Counted from the first letter of the stretch, positions 51,401 to 63,969 are shown. The stretch: 64,000 bases of DNA from Sisyra terminalis (GCA_958496175.1 OY292278.1:51150001-51214000), one strand, 5' to 3'. Translations and numbers: made by a program. Notes: generated by a model from the sequence alone, not told the origin.

Positions 51401-53814
51401 ATAAAATTAAAATTGAAATGGTTTGTTTTTTTATTATACAATAATTTGATTTAGTGTTTTTCAATAAAGTTTAAGCTGAATAAATAGTCCATAAAATTAT
51501 CGATAAAATGAAGTTAATCTTGAACAAATAAAAAAAAATATATGGTAATCTGCATAACAATTTTTTTTATGTGTTAAATTTTTATAAAAAATATTGTTGT
51601 GTTTTAAAGTTTGTGGTTGTTATAACTTACCTATAGTTTATACTAGGGATAATTTCTTTGATTGATCATTGAAAATCAGTTATCTGGTTTTAAAGTACAA
51701 GTAGAGAAGTGTAGTTTTGTAAATTTTTTTTTTCAATTGAAATCATTGAACGATTGGTACGTTTATCATATTTTTAAATTAATTTATCAGAGGCGATAGG
51801 AAAAGTTCTTTTCAGTTCATTAAATTACACCAATTGATAAATATTTTTGTTTTTTTCATTGAAACTTACTCTACAGAAATTTCCAGTCAAATTGTATGAA
51901 GTAAGAAATCAATAATAGACCAAAATATTACAAATTTTCATAGTTAACATAAAATGAAGTGCATACCTTGAAAAAATAAACTTCCCTTCTTTTCTATACT
52001 AGGAAATATTTATTTGATAATTTCAATATCAAATTTAATTGCTACTTATTACGTGCAATATTCGATCGAGTACAATCGACAGTTTTGCTAATCTTAAATC
52101 AATAATTTATTAGAATTGATAACAATTTATATAAGGTACTCGAAAAAATTGATATTTCAAGGTTGTGAACTTAAAATTTTTGTTATAATATCATATGATA
52201 GGGAAAAAATTGAAGTTGTATAGTAGAAAAATGGTACACACCTTTATAATATAACTAATTGGATTGTTGCACTTTTAAGATTTCCTAATTCAATGAAATA
52301 TGGTTTATTTATGATAAAGATATAGCTTATTAACAAAATAGGAAACTAGTTGAATTCAAAATACTTATACTAATCAATAATTTGGATAAAAATTTTATGT
52401 TTTCATTAATTTTTTTTTGAATTTTTTACATTTTGGACGCAAATCTAGCATAATATAATAAGTCCTTCTTAGAAGTCGAATATGTGAAAACATTTTTGTA
52501 ATTTTTTTATAATGATTTGCGTCAATTGATAATTATATAAGCACATGTCGTTTACATCAAATAAATACTTACCTACAATTTATGGAGAGATAAGCGAATA
52601 TTTTTTGATTGTTAAAATTTTTGAAAGTAAAATACTAAAACACATAATTTACATAACAACAAGTCCGCTAATCATATAAATTGTACATATAATAATAAAA
52701 ACCGGATAATTATTTTGAAACTCAAGGTAAACCTTTATAATTAACATTTTTTTTTTCATATTAAAATTGTGGCCCAAACTTTCAAGTTTGTGCTTTGATT
52801 TTGGTTGATAGAAAATTACGTTTTATATAAATAATTCTTAATTCTGAAAAAGAAACCAATCTTATGTTTGTCGAGGAAAAAAGAGATTTTTAATCAAGCG
52901 ATAAAATGATTTATTTCCAGTATAAGTATGGTGATATTTGTATTTTTTAAAGATATTTGTTGGATTTGACCTCAATAATGTTGTAATCTTCGTATTTTGG
53001 ACATTTTTTTTTTCGAAAATATAATCATTAAGACTTTGACCTATAATTACAGTAATTATCATATTAAATCGGCTAATATAAAGTTTATTTTTATTTCTAT
53101 AGGTGACTCGTAATTAAGTTAACAAGTACAAGTGAAACTTCCATAGCGACTTTTAATATCAATTGTAAAAACGAGCAGTATTATTTTACTTTCCTAAATT
53201 ATGCATAAAATCAATAGCATCAGTTCAAATAATTGAATTGTAACAATCAATTATTATTGGCATTAACTTAAATATTGCAAATTTAGTGTAAACCGAAAGT
53301 TCCCTATGTTCCCTACAATATTACTAAGTGTTTTAATAACTGGAATGAAATTTGAAGTGAGTCCATATTCCTACAACAAAAATGAAATATTCTGAAATAG
53401 TAACGAAAGAAAAAGACCGAAAATACACTTGAAGTTGGTTGCAGTTTAAAAGTAATGGTGGTTCAGACAAAATGGAGTTTGAGCCATCTCATTTTAAAAT
53501 TGATACAACTATGTGATAAAATCTTAAATTTTTGTTGATTTGATATTATTTTATTATTAAATGTAATGTCTAATGATTCGATAATTTTCGAATTCACTAT
53601 GGTAAGTTAATAAAAGTAAGTAAAAAGTTAGAACAAACAATACGAAAATGGAGGTTAAGGACCACGTGGTTTTTAAACTTATTGAACTTTTGGTGGAAAC
53701 TTATAAATTCGATAATTGTTTAGTTAGTGCCGAGTTTAGAGGCTTTTATTTTTATAAATTTTTCCCAAGTTGATGGAAGTCTTTAATTGAAGAATTTTAC
53801 TATAGACTATATAT

Positions 53815-53850
<36 letters not shown>

Positions 53851-54097
53851 AATATATAGACTATATTTTCCCTTTCCCTCGCGTATATTTACTTATTTTT
53901 TTCGCAAAAATGTAATATTCTATATAATCAATAACTTTTCGTCGAATATTTGTTGACTTCACCAGGTGCCCCTGAAGAAGCTCTTGAAGAAATAAGCTTT
54001 AAGGTCATTGTTTAATGAATTAGGGTTGAGATTTTAGGATCTATATATTTAATAAGAACCTAATAAAATTTGAATTTACATGATTTTCTTTTTAGGT
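51401..54097. other. Gene-free stretch before the SLC5 coding region
   Basis: AT-rich, with a (TA)n microsatellite at about 53,816-53,847. If the leader exon near 48.5 kb is real, this is the 3' part of the SLC5 first intron. It ends with an acceptor at 54,094-54,095. Confidence 0.4.
53816..53847. repeat. (TA)n microsatellite
   Basis: An uninterrupted alternation of T and A over roughly 30 bases, with shorter TATATA runs on both sides. Confidence 0.8.
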
Positions 54098-57000
54098 ATG
54101 ATAGTGGACAGAATTGAGACTGCAAATCATTTCGAGGCGATTGATTATGTAGTGTTTGGCTTGATGTTGATGATATCGACAATTGTCGGTGTGTACTATG
54201 GATATTTTCGAAAAGGCAAAGTCAAACTTTTACCCACCAATATGGAGGAGAAGGAGGAAATTCAAACCACCGAATACCTGATGGCCAGTCGAAATTTGTC
54301 ACCCATTCCTGTGGCAATGTCGCTAATATCTAGGTGAAGTATTTCAAGAAAAATCTTGATATTCTGCTAAAGTTTGAATTGTTCTAAATAAGCTTTAATT
54401 TTAATACGGATTTATATAGCATGGTATTTCTTAAGGGTTAGTTATTGTTTCCAAAAAAAAAAACGTAAGGAAACCCTTAACGTATACAAGTAAATCTTTG
54501 TGGTTCACAGGAATAAGGACAATGAAAACTTCACAATTGTGAATATTTATTGTTGTTAATTAAAATTTTCGATCTATAAATGGCTATTGAGTTTGCTTTT
54601 AGAGTTACCAGTTTTTTTTAACTGCAGGGAATCTACGAAGTGGTATTTGTGCGAGAATATTTTACGGGATTGTTCCTGTGTGTGAGTTCCTAATTATTTC
54701 CTTGTTCCCAACATCCTTATCCGGTGTATCCCAACGTGGGAACAAGTTCAAAGTTTAAGTTAACCATAGCACAAAAAAGGTTGAGAAACACTGTCCTAAT
54801 TCATATGAACTATAAATGTTTGCAAATAGTAGATTTGTTTACTTTTTTCTCAATAATTTAGTAGAAAATATTAAGAAATCTAAATTTGAATTTTTGATTT
54901 CAGCTATGTTTCCGGAGTCACCGTTTTAGGCACTCCAACCGAAGTGTATAATTTCGGGACACAATATTGGCTGATTTTTATTAGTATATGGTTAATGGGT
55001 GTGACAATTATTTTTATTTATCTTCCTGTTTTTTTGGGACTTAACATCAAATCGGCGTATGAGGTATTAATTGTATAATTACTTTTGATGGATATAGTGT
55101 GGTCAAGTCTTTGATTCAATTGATCGACGATCTTTTGCTTAATTTGTTGTCTTATAATTTATCTTATAATTTGTCCATAATTTACATAATATTAGTTATT
55201 TTTAGTAGGATAGTGGACATGAAAGGATGTAGATCCATATACTAATTATTAATTTAGCGACATGTTTGTTATTGTGATGTATATTGTGTACTTTAATGAA
55301 GTACACTCCAGACACACCTTAATATGAAGTACTACTTTATATTAAGGTAATTTAACAATTAGAAATGTTTTCAAGGATTCTGTAATACATGTGTTTGTAT
55401 GATTTTTAGAAGCCTGATGAAGGTCTAATAAAAGACCGAAATGTGTCGCTAAATCAATAATTAGTATATGGATCTACATCCTTTCATGTCCCCTATCCTA
55501 TTAAAAATAAATAATATTAATTTCTAATATTTTTTTGAGTTAAATTCAAAGAGTACTTTTTCTTGTAGGATTTTGTGGAATATTAGTTTTTACTGAGCAA
55601 TAAAGAATTGAATATAATAAATTTATTAATAAAAAAGTTAATAAATACAATTATTTGACTTTCCTACAATATAATATAATATAAAATTTATAAAGAACTA
55701 ATGATAATTATTATAAAGGTAGAGATTGATAAATAATTTGAAACAAAATAGTTCTCATTCGAAATTTGATCACATTGAACATCAAAAAGATTATTGTTAT
55801 TAATTTTTCTTGTATTAATTCTTTTTTTGCAGTATTTGGAGATTCGATACAGTTCGGGAGTTCGAACATTCGTTTCATGTCTTTTTATATTGGAGCAAGT
55901 AATTTCTAATGATATGAAAAATGTTATAATAAATAAATTAATTTGATTTATTTGTAGATACTATTTTTACCGATGGTTGTCTATGTGCCATCTTTAGCCT
56001 TTACGCAAGGTAATAATTGACGAAGACATTATTTTTATATGAAAACTATTATATTTAATGAATTTTTAGTGACGGGCGTTAATATTTATTTGGTTGCTGC
56101 TATCGTTTCTTCAATATGTATTTTTTATACAACTGTGGTAAGTATTTGGTGAATATTTTGTGCATAGTTGATAGTTAGGATTTCATTTATGTGACTTATA
56201 CCATGAAGTACTAAAACTTTATCTAATTGTTAGAATAAATTTCCTGAAAAATAGATAAAATCATAATGTTTTTGGTTTAGGGTGGCCTTAAAGCTGTGGT
56301 ATGGACCGACACATGGCAAACTATTGTAATGTTATTATCAGAAGTTATTATTGTAATTTTGGGAACGTATTCTCTTGGCGGTTTTGATGTTATATGGGAT
56401 CGAGGAGTGCAAGGTGATCGAATTAATTTTTTTAAGTAAGTTTATACATTCAAAAATTTGCATAGAACTTATTATATATATACAATCACGATTTGGACAA
56501 TAATTTTTCTCTTCATTTTCTTCAGTGCCAATCCCAGTCTTTACGAACGCCAAACGTTCTGGGGTGTAATCATCGGAGGCTTTTTCTTCTGGACATCTCA
56601 CAATTGTGCCAACCAAACAATGGTACAGCGATATTTATCGCTTCCAAATTTGCGTTTTGCTCAGTTGTAAGTGACTAAATATAGTTTTCAAAAATAGATA
56701 ACGGTTTTTTGTTTCTAGGGTGTTCAAGTGAAACTTCTTTAGCGATATGACATACCTAACAATGCAATAGGCTTCGTTTTATTTTAATTCTTACAATGGA
56801 ATCATAAAATATGAAAATAAGTTAAAGAAATTTCATTTGCATCAATTGGGTCTTAACGTTGAGATGAATTGATTGAGTTTAGTGTGGTAATAACATATTT
56901 AGTTCGGCAGGCTTGTACACAATTGGTGTTAGTTTTTTCGTGTGGAGCTGCTGCTATTCAGGTCTGTTGGTCTACGCTACTTATTGGAAATGTGATCCAC

Positions 57001-57921
57001 TTTCAATCGGTCAGATTCAGGCCGACGATCAACTACTACCCTTGTTTATCATGGAAAAACTTGGCAACTTAAAAGGTGTGCCCGGTTTGTTTATCGCGTC
57101 GGTTTTCGGCGCCGGGTTAAGGTAAATATTACAGGAGAGTATTAGGCTCAGTCAGTCCATTATTCTTTGATTTTCAAGATTTTTTGGGAAAACATTTTAG
57201 TTCAATGTCAGTTGTCCTGAATTCGTCAGCGACTGTGGTTCTAGAAGATGTACTTAAGGGACATTTTCACATCTATCTAAAGGATAAACATGCCACATTG
57301 TTTGTGAAAGTTGTCACGATTTTATTTGGCCTGTGGACGTTTGTATCGATAATGATTGCCGAAAAATTGGGTGGAGTATTAGGGGTAAGTTTATTATTTG
57401 TATTTTTAAAGAAGGAAACTAAAAAGTAACTTTTTTAGGTGGCGACTGCGTTAACCGCTATTGGTTCTAGCACCACATGTGGTATTTTCACTTTGGGAAT
57501 GTTGGTTCCGTTTTCAAACACAAAAGGTGCAATGGTCGGTGGATTAGCCGCTATTCTCATTGCCGGAACTATGTCGATTGGATCGCAAATAGCGACAGCT
57601 ACTGGTGCCGTGGTGCTTGAAAAGTTACCGGTTAGTGTTGAGGAATGTCTGGCAAATGTGACCATAAGTGCCCCGGAAACGATTTCGAGTCTAAATGATG
57701 ACTATGTGTTTCCGTTGTTTCGACTTTCGTATCATTGGATTTCACCTGCGGCTATTATCACTGTATTGATTGTGGGATCAGTGACGAGTTGGTTTACGAG
57801 AAAAAAAGATGATGAATATCCCAAAAAAGAGTATTTATCGCCGGTGATTCATCGGTTTTTAAACTATGACGATTTGCCGATTGGTCCTACGGAAAATCCA
57901 TTACTTAGTAATGAAAGTTGA
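54098..57921 (+). CDS. SLC5-family sodium-coupled monocarboxylate/multivitamin-type transporter
   Basis: Ten exons: 54098-54333, 54904-55063, 55833-55898, 55958-56009, 56070-56137, 56281-56435, 56526-56666, 56903-57121, 57201-57384, 57439-57921, giving 587 residues, normal for SLC5. Family features are FEAIDYVVFGLMLMISTIVG in TM1, then GTPTEVYNFGTQYW, KAVVWTDTWQTIVM, WTSHNCANQTMVQRYLSLP, CCYSGLLVYATYWKCDP and LNSSATVVLEDVLK. This fits the SLC5A5/6/8/12 clade (iodide, biotin/pantothenate, monocarboxylate), and insects have many such genes, so the substrate is open. The exon 7 to 8 join uses the acceptor ATATTTAG at 56,901-56,902, giving AQFSAGLYTIG; a nearer CGGCAG would shift the frame. A start at 54,080 is possible only if the upstream acceptor is unused. 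Intron 2 carries an inverted-repeat element. Confidence 0.92.
54700..54800. mobile_element. Solo hAT-like terminus in SLC5 intron 1
   Basis: GGTTGAGAAACACTG at about 54,780-54,794 is the inverse of the common CAGTGTTTCTCAACC end of hAT elements. I found no partner end, so this is probably a fragment. Confidence 0.3.
55187..55519. mobile_element. Inverted-repeat element with hammerhead-like core, in SLC5 intron 2
   Basis: Arms of about 80 bases: TAGTAGGATAGTGGACATG on the left, continuing through GGATGTAGATCCATATAC, mirrored on the right up to CATGTCCCCTATCCTATT. Inside are a smaller palindrome around 55,316-55,348 (ACCTTAATATG/TATTAAGGT) and, at 55,414-55,441, CTGATGA + stem GGTC...GACC + GAAA. 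No coding frame. Confidence 0.75.
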
Positions 57922-57949
57922 AAATTTATTTAAGTTTTTTTTTTTATGA

Positions 57950-57955
57950 AATAAA
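57950..57955 (+). terminator. Candidate polyadenylation signal of the SLC5 gene
   Basis: AATAAA 29 bases after the SLC5 stop codon. Confidence 0.55.
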
Positions 57956-58767
57956 TTATTTAACAATTTGGTGCTAAGCACACAAATTATTGAAAATATA
58001 TGAATAGAGAACGTTGCTTAAAAGCATTTGAACAAAATGAACAAATTTTAGTACTCTATTTGTATTGTAATTATGTATGTGTACTGTTTTATTAGGTACT
58101 GTATGTGTTTTATGTATTTTATATTGAAGGAACATATTTTTTTATATATTTATAGATAATTTATTTGCATTGAAACTCCTAAATCATTTTTAATAGGGAT
58201 CTACGCTTTAGCGCAATTTTAGTGAAAGTAAGTTCTTGATATTTTCTGATAATGTGACTAGTCAGAATTAAATCGTAGAAGGTAAATATTGCCTACAAGG
58301 GTAAACGTATTTTTCTACGGTTTTGTACTTGACAGAAATTTATTTATAATTTATAAATCAAGTTCAATATGAATGAAAGTTTTTTCCAGGCCCGTAGTAT
58401 AAAAAGTTTCAAGAAATATAACGAAAATTCCGACAACTCACCACCTTTTCATTATCAATCCAACTCAAGAAATATGCATCACGGTTTATCTTCATAACGA
58501 AAATATTTTTCTTCAAGATATCTCACAAATGAATTAATTTAAACCTTTACACTAAAATTTCAGTTTTTGGAAAAAATTGATAAATATCTATCTCTTGATT
58601 TTGGTATTATCTACGCAGAAAGAATTCCAATAACGATACTGTATCTTGTATCAAATATTTCGGTTAAAAATTGATAAATTTTTATTACATAAGTACACAA
58701 TTGATGATGAAAAATCAGTCAAATTTTTATCGTCAAGGGATTAATTGGCTGTTTTTTTGTAAAAAAA
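57956..58767. other. Intergenic region between SLC5 and the serine protease homologue
   Basis: About 0.8 kb of AT-rich DNA without a coding frame. The last 100-200 bases should include the protease-homologue promoter; no defined motif is claimed. Confidence 0.4.
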
Positions 58768-60121
58768 ATGTGGAAACTATTTTCAATAGTCACTGTTTTA
58801 GCAATTTTCTGTAACACAGGTAATTTCCTTTCTTTATTTTTTGATTCAAATTTAAATGATATTGTTAAATCGTAGATATAACTGAGGCCCTGGTCGGTGG
58901 CAATGATGCACAGCCCAACCAATTTCCCTATGCCGTTGCCATTCTTGAAAAAAATTCTCCCCAACAAGTGATGTGTGGAGGTGTTATTCTCGATAACGTT
59001 ACGATATTGACTCATCAAAGATGTGTTCCGTAAATAGACAAATAATTTGAAAAAAATGCAACTGAAATTCCCTTATTTTAGAGTCCTAAACGATTTACAA
59101 GTTTTTTGTGGAGAACTTAATTTGGAGAATAGAACTTCGGAAAATCTTTACGACATTGATTATTCGATAAACTATGCATCTAGTTATTTGACTCTATTAA
59201 AGTTGGGACGTGCTTTGAATTTCGATGATGGTACTGTTGCCAGAGTAGATCTTCCATCCGATAGTCCACCTGTAGGTATAAATATGACTATAATGAGTTG
59301 GGGTTCTACAGAGGTAAGATTTGGAGACTATTCGAATAATAATTTTACAATGGTTCCACTAAAAAAGGACAATATATCTTTATATAATTATACCTTTTCT
59401 TGCAGGCTAATAATTTGCACGATGATGCCAATACATTGCAATACTTAGATTTAGTTAGTATTTCTGGAGATGAGTGCAGCCAGACTTGGTCTTTTCTGAA
59501 ACCGTATTTTCAGTTTTGCACAATTAACGATCAAATTTCAACCGGTCCTTGTCCAGTAAGTACATACAAAATAAATCAAAATCTTTCAATGAAAACTTAA
59601 TTGTCTATTTAATACGTCAGAAGTGTTCTAGCGAATGAAAAAATACAAATTTTCATCAAATTTAAACTTATAACTTTGCTATCATACACTTGTATTAGGT
59701 TTGTGTTGGTAGGCAACCCGCAATACGGTTATGTATGATGGGTTGTATATTTAAGTAAATGCAATAAAACTAATTTAGTGATAATTTCACCGTTATTTTC
59801 GGGTTTTTAATGATTTTTCTTGATATAAACTAAAACTTTAATTCCAATTTTATTAAAGTGTTGCATTAACTCCAAAATTTAATGATCCAAAGACTTTGAT
59901 ATGCACTGCTATTTGCAGTATAAGTGGACTTGGACATAAGTTCAAACCGATTTTAATTTTTTTTTGATTTGCAGAATGATATTGGAGCCCCTTTGGTTGC
60001 GAATAATACTCTTTATGGTATTTTGGCCAAAACGAGTGACTCATGCGTTGGAAAGGACCCAAATATTTTCATCAACGTTTACAACCAACTTTCCTGGATT
60101 CAGCCCCTGATTAATAATTGA
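58768..60121 (+). CDS. Secreted catalytically inactive chymotrypsin-like serine protease homologue
   Basis: Five exons: 58768-58819, 58876-59029, 59082-59313, 59406-59555, 59975-60121, giving 244 residues. It has a signal peptide (MWKLFSIVTVLAIFC), then ALVGGNDAQPNQFPYAVAIL at the usual activation/N-terminus region, CGGVILDN, and a final helix LSWIQPLINN. The fold is trypsin-like (S1), but all three catalytic residues are replaced. The TAAHC block is THQRC (His lost), the DIALL block is YLTLLKL (Asp lost) and GDSGGP is NDIGAP (Ser lost). It therefore cannot cleave by the standard mechanism. Such homologues often act in insect immunity, as binding proteins or as cofactors; the role here is unknown. 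The frame is intact with good splice sites and several N-glycosylation sequons, so it looks functional rather than a pseudogene. Confidence 0.88.
59711..59749. repeat. Short dispersed hairpin in the last intron of the protease homologue
   Basis: Arms TAGGCAACCC and GGGTTGTA enclose about 20 bases. Member of the set described at 28,871. Confidence 0.5.
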
Positions 60122-60204
60122 TATAAGTCTAATGGAAGGTCCGGATTTGTTTATTAATCATTGTAACGAACCAATACAACTTATCAAAATAATTTTATCT
60201 TTTT

Positions 60205-60210
60205 AATAAA
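60205..60210 (+). terminator. Candidate polyadenylation signal of the protease homologue
   Basis: AATAAA 84 bases after the stop codon. Confidence 0.55.
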
Positions 60211-61547
60211 GGAACTAATATCCGTAACTTCACGACCTATAAGACAGAATATCGCTATAATATTTGAGAACTACAGAGATAATTCTATAAATTATACAAA
60301 TTGATGATTCATATTTATCGTTCGTATTTTTCTGCTAATATTGTACATTTTATCATTGAAGAATAAGATAAAATTTATCGTTTTGAAAGTCTGTGTTAAT
60401 AAACCCTTAAAGTCTATTCAGTACTATTGATTTTTAGCTATTTATATTTTATAAAAGAAAAATGTTTTAATGTAACTTACTACTTAGACTGGATTCGAGA
60501 TAATATTAACAAATAAAATTTCCATATAAGCAGCAGTAAATCAAGTGTAAAAAATTATATTGTTGATAATTGTGGTTAAATTAGTAAGAAAATACCTTTG
60601 GACTCTTACAAAAATTTAAAAAAAATACACTTTAAATTTACAGAATAATATCAATTTCTATTGTAATTAATTACTTGTTATCACTGCGTTTTTTAATTGC
60701 GGTTTATGTCATAAATAAAATTAGGACAATAATTTTTCATGAGTAATATAAATAAGTAAAAGATGGAATTTCCAAATTAGTTTATATAATTTTTATCATT
60801 CAGATTTTGCAATGAATTATAAATTATTTCATAGGATTAAATTTTATATAATATTTTGACTACTTTTTTTTATTTTTATAATCTTGCTTATTTATCTAGG
60901 ATCTATACGCTATTGACAGGAAATCATTTAAATATTTCTCTTATAATATATATTTTATTTATTTGGTGTTATGTTATTACTTGAAGATTTCTGGTATCGC
61001 TATAGTTACGAATATTAGGTTCGTTAAGATTCTGGTTTATTTCGAATTTTCTTTGAAATGAATTCAAGTCATTATTTTTAGGAAGAATGAGTCCTTATAG
61101 ATTTTCAGATGTGCACGTGGATAGCAAGCTATTTGAAATAATTTTGTGAATTTCATAAATTCGAAAAGAACTAGTCCATCTCCATTCTCAGATACGCCGG
61201 AGAACAAAAACCATTTTTGTTATAATCGTCTCGAAAAAAAATCTTGTACGTATTTCGTAGTTGTTTTACAAAAAAAAAAACTTCTATTGACTCCAGAAAA
61301 TGAAGTCCCCGTCTATCGAGGCACCAAATTATGAATCTCTCGTTTGTAATCAGCAGTCCTAAAAATTTGGCTATAAGTTATTTGAATTCATTTCAAGTTA
61401 AGTTTTGGAGAAACTCCAGGAGACGAGTTCCTGGATGTCCACGTGCATTAAGGTACTTAAATGAACCAAATACGCGTGACCGGAGATCTCACAGTTATCC
61501 CTTTTAAAAAAAAGGCATTTTATATGTTCAAAAATCTTACAGAAGTT
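60211..61547. other. Intergenic region, no gene seen
   Basis: AT-rich, with only a 60-codon open frame at 61,146 that resembles nothing I know. Confidence 0.4.
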
Positions 61548-61639
61548 GTGTATACAATATAAAGAATATGTTGCGGTCCAATTTATGTAGTATAATTTAA
61601 TATAATAATAATATATAAAAATCATACCATTAACATACA

Positions 61640-61862
61640 TTTGAACAGAAGTTTAAACAAAAACATTTGTGTGACGTATTGCCCAGCTACGTATTTCGAT
61701 TGTCAAGCAATCTTCATCAGTGGTCATCAAGTAGGTCATCACAAAGCAGTTACGGAGTTATCAAAACTACTTGATGACCACTGAGGAAGATTGCTTGACA
61801 ATCGAAATACGTACCTGGGCAATACGTCATGAATATTTTTGTTTGAACTTCTGTTCAAATTT
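61640..61862. mobile_element. Palindromic element with hammerhead-like core on both arms
   Basis: The ends are TTTGAACAGAAGTTTAAAC and GTTTGAACTTCTGTTCAAA. Each arm carries GACGTATTGCCCAG.TACGTATTTCGATTG or its inverse. The minus strand at 61,681-61,720 reads CTGATGA + GATTG/CAATC stem + GAAA. The plus-strand copy at 61,781 reads CTGAGGA in the same place. The loop is about 35 bases. No coding frame. Confidence 0.75.
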
Positions 61863-61868
61863 ATGCTT

Positions 61869-62855
61869 ATTAGACTGATTCAAAAAAAAATGATGATTTT
61901 TTTTTCTTAATTATATCGAAAATATTGTTGGGCATGACAAAAAAAATTCCTGTGGTAGTTTAAGGTCTTAATAGTAAGAGGTGCCCCATCGCAAATTTCG
62001 ATTTTCCATTTAAATAACATGGGAACAATATTCTCTTGCACTTTGGAATTTTATAGCTCACGTTGGTGACAATATTTCGGAATGATCAAGGTATATTCTT
62101 GTAGAAAATTGAACGATCTACAAAAAAAGTCTTGGACAAGTTTTTGATATATTAATTCCTTCAAAAGTTATTCGAGGTCCAAGTTGAACTAAAGAGAAAT
62201 TTAAAAAAAAAAACAATTTTTTGACGCAACCATCAATTTTATGAGAAAATTTTATGGGACATTTTTTGTAGAGCACTTTTTTTCGTATAACTTATCTCTT
62301 TAAAAGTTTTCGATATTTTTCACAAGACCTAAGTTATTTGCATTAAACTGAAAATTCCCTGAATTATTATATTTTAAACATATTTTTTTTTTACTTTAAT
62401 TAAATAACTTAGGACCTGTGAAAAATATCAAAAACTTTTATAGAGATAAGTTTTAGGAAAAAAAGAGCTCTACAAAAAATGTCCCATAAAATTTTCTCAT
62501 AAAATTGATGGTTAAAAATATTAAAATTTCTCTTTAGTTCAACTTTGACCTCGAATAACTTTTGAAGGAATAAATATATCAAAAATTTGTTCTGGACCTT
62601 TTTTGTAGATCGTTCAATTTTCTACAAGAATATACTTTGGTCATTCCGAAATATTGTCACCAACGTGAGCTATAAAATTCCAAAGTGCAAGAAAATATTG
62701 TTCCCATGTTAAATGGAAAATCAAAATTTGCGATGCGGCACCTCTTAATATTAATATTAACAGCTTAAACTTTCACAGGATTTTCTTTTTGTCATTCCCA
62801 ACAATATTTTCGATATAATAAAGAAAAAAAAATCATCCTTTTTTTTTGAATCAGA
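61869..62855. repeat. Full-length foldback element, fifth copy
   Basis: The left terminus is ATTAGACTGATTCAAAAAAAA and the right end TTTTTTTTGAATCAGA. Arms of about 450 bases are inverted around a loop at about 62,345-62,400. It is closely similar to 27,641-28,652, which shows the family has copied recently enough to stay recognisable along its length. Confidence 0.85.
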
Positions 62856-62925
62856 TTTTTATATATTATTATATTAAATTATACTTCATAAATTGGATCG
62901 CAATATATTCTATATATTGTATACG

Positions 62926-63969
62926 CAGTAGAACTGTTCAAAGGCAGCGAAAAAATCTTTTTTTACAAAATTTTTTTAACAGGGATGAACTCAAAAATAA
63001 ATTTTTTCGTTGCACAAATCCAGCCACCCATAGGCAACAGTAGTAAGAGTTTCACCAATTCTCAAGTCCATTTTTTGTACACTACTTGAAAATAGTATCA
63101 TTCATTTATTGGTAACAAAATTTTAATTCCTCAATTATCTAAAAAATGAAATATTTTTTATTATTATTGAGTGAGAGATGTAAAAGAAATAAAATAGAAA
63201 CTCAAGTGGTTATACAAGAATCGAAAGTGACTACTAATTTTTTTCCTCTTATTGCGTATTGAGGAAATGGTAAATTTCCAAGTTTCCGCATTTATTTTCA
63301 ACGAAAATCTCTTCGATTTTCTCTATCTTCTTTCAATAAACTTGAACTTTAATCTGCAAACTTTTTGATTGACTAATGCAAATATAATCTTGATCAATAT
63401 TTTTTTGGGGTCTGAAAGAATCAAATGTTGCAATTAATAGGTACTTTGTAATGTAATGTACAAAGTATTTGTTCATTATCATTTTATCATTATCGACGAT
63501 ATGAAAATGAATAATGAGTGTAAGAAGGATGTTGTTGCGGGGCTTGGTCGAGTGTGATGGAGACGGCGATAGTTTCGAGTGATAGTATTGTGTTTGGTGT
63601 GTGTATGTAGGAGACAAAGATGAGTGTATATGTGCGTGTGTGAAGGAATCAGACAAATCAAGTCCAAAGTCTGTCGGGTCTCTCCCATCACCTCGACACA
63701 ACAAAAACTTTGCTGGTCGTATTTTAATTTTGATAAACTCAATAATTATTATTATTCCAAGTGAACGACGTGAATGATGTGCATGAGTGTTTGCGGCTTT
63801 GGGACGTTTTGATTTTTATTCATCTGTTATCGGTTCAGACCGTTTTTTAAGTGAACATTCATTGGAAAAGTGACTGACACATTCGTCGGCTCAGCCCTAA
63901 AACAACAACGTCAAACTTAACTACAAATTCAACGGAATATCTTTCCGATATTACTTACATTACGACACC
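62926..63969. promoter_or_regulatory. Upstream region of a possible gene starting at 63,970
   Basis: From about 63,530 the base composition changes. A GT-rich block (GTGTGTGTATGTAGG ... GTGCGTGTGTG) lies at 63,596-63,645, and CGTCGGCTCAGCCC is at 63,883-63,896. This suggests a promoter and leader for the reading frame at 63,970. The part before 63,530 shows nothing distinct. Confidence 0.3.

Larger units (their letters stand above)
61548..62925. repeat. Nested inverted repeats: outer arms enclosing two other palindromes
   Basis: The left outer arm 61,548-61,623 (GTATACAATATAAAGAATATG ... ATATATAAAAATC) is the inverse of the right outer arm 62,853-62,925. Between them lie the palindromic element at 61,640-61,862 and the foldback at 61,869-62,855. 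The two short open frames at the outer arms translate to nearly the same peptide (IKLYYINW/IKLYFINW) only because the arms are inverted copies. Confidence 0.75.

Noticed and set aside
55414..55441. Calling a functional hammerhead ribozyme outright
   Set aside because: An extra A follows the CTGATGA core and no convincing stem III closes the cleavage site, so only a hammerhead-like motif is claimed.
61398..63043. Two frames encoding similar IKLYYINW-type peptides
   Set aside because: They lie on inverted outer repeat arms, not on a gene pair.
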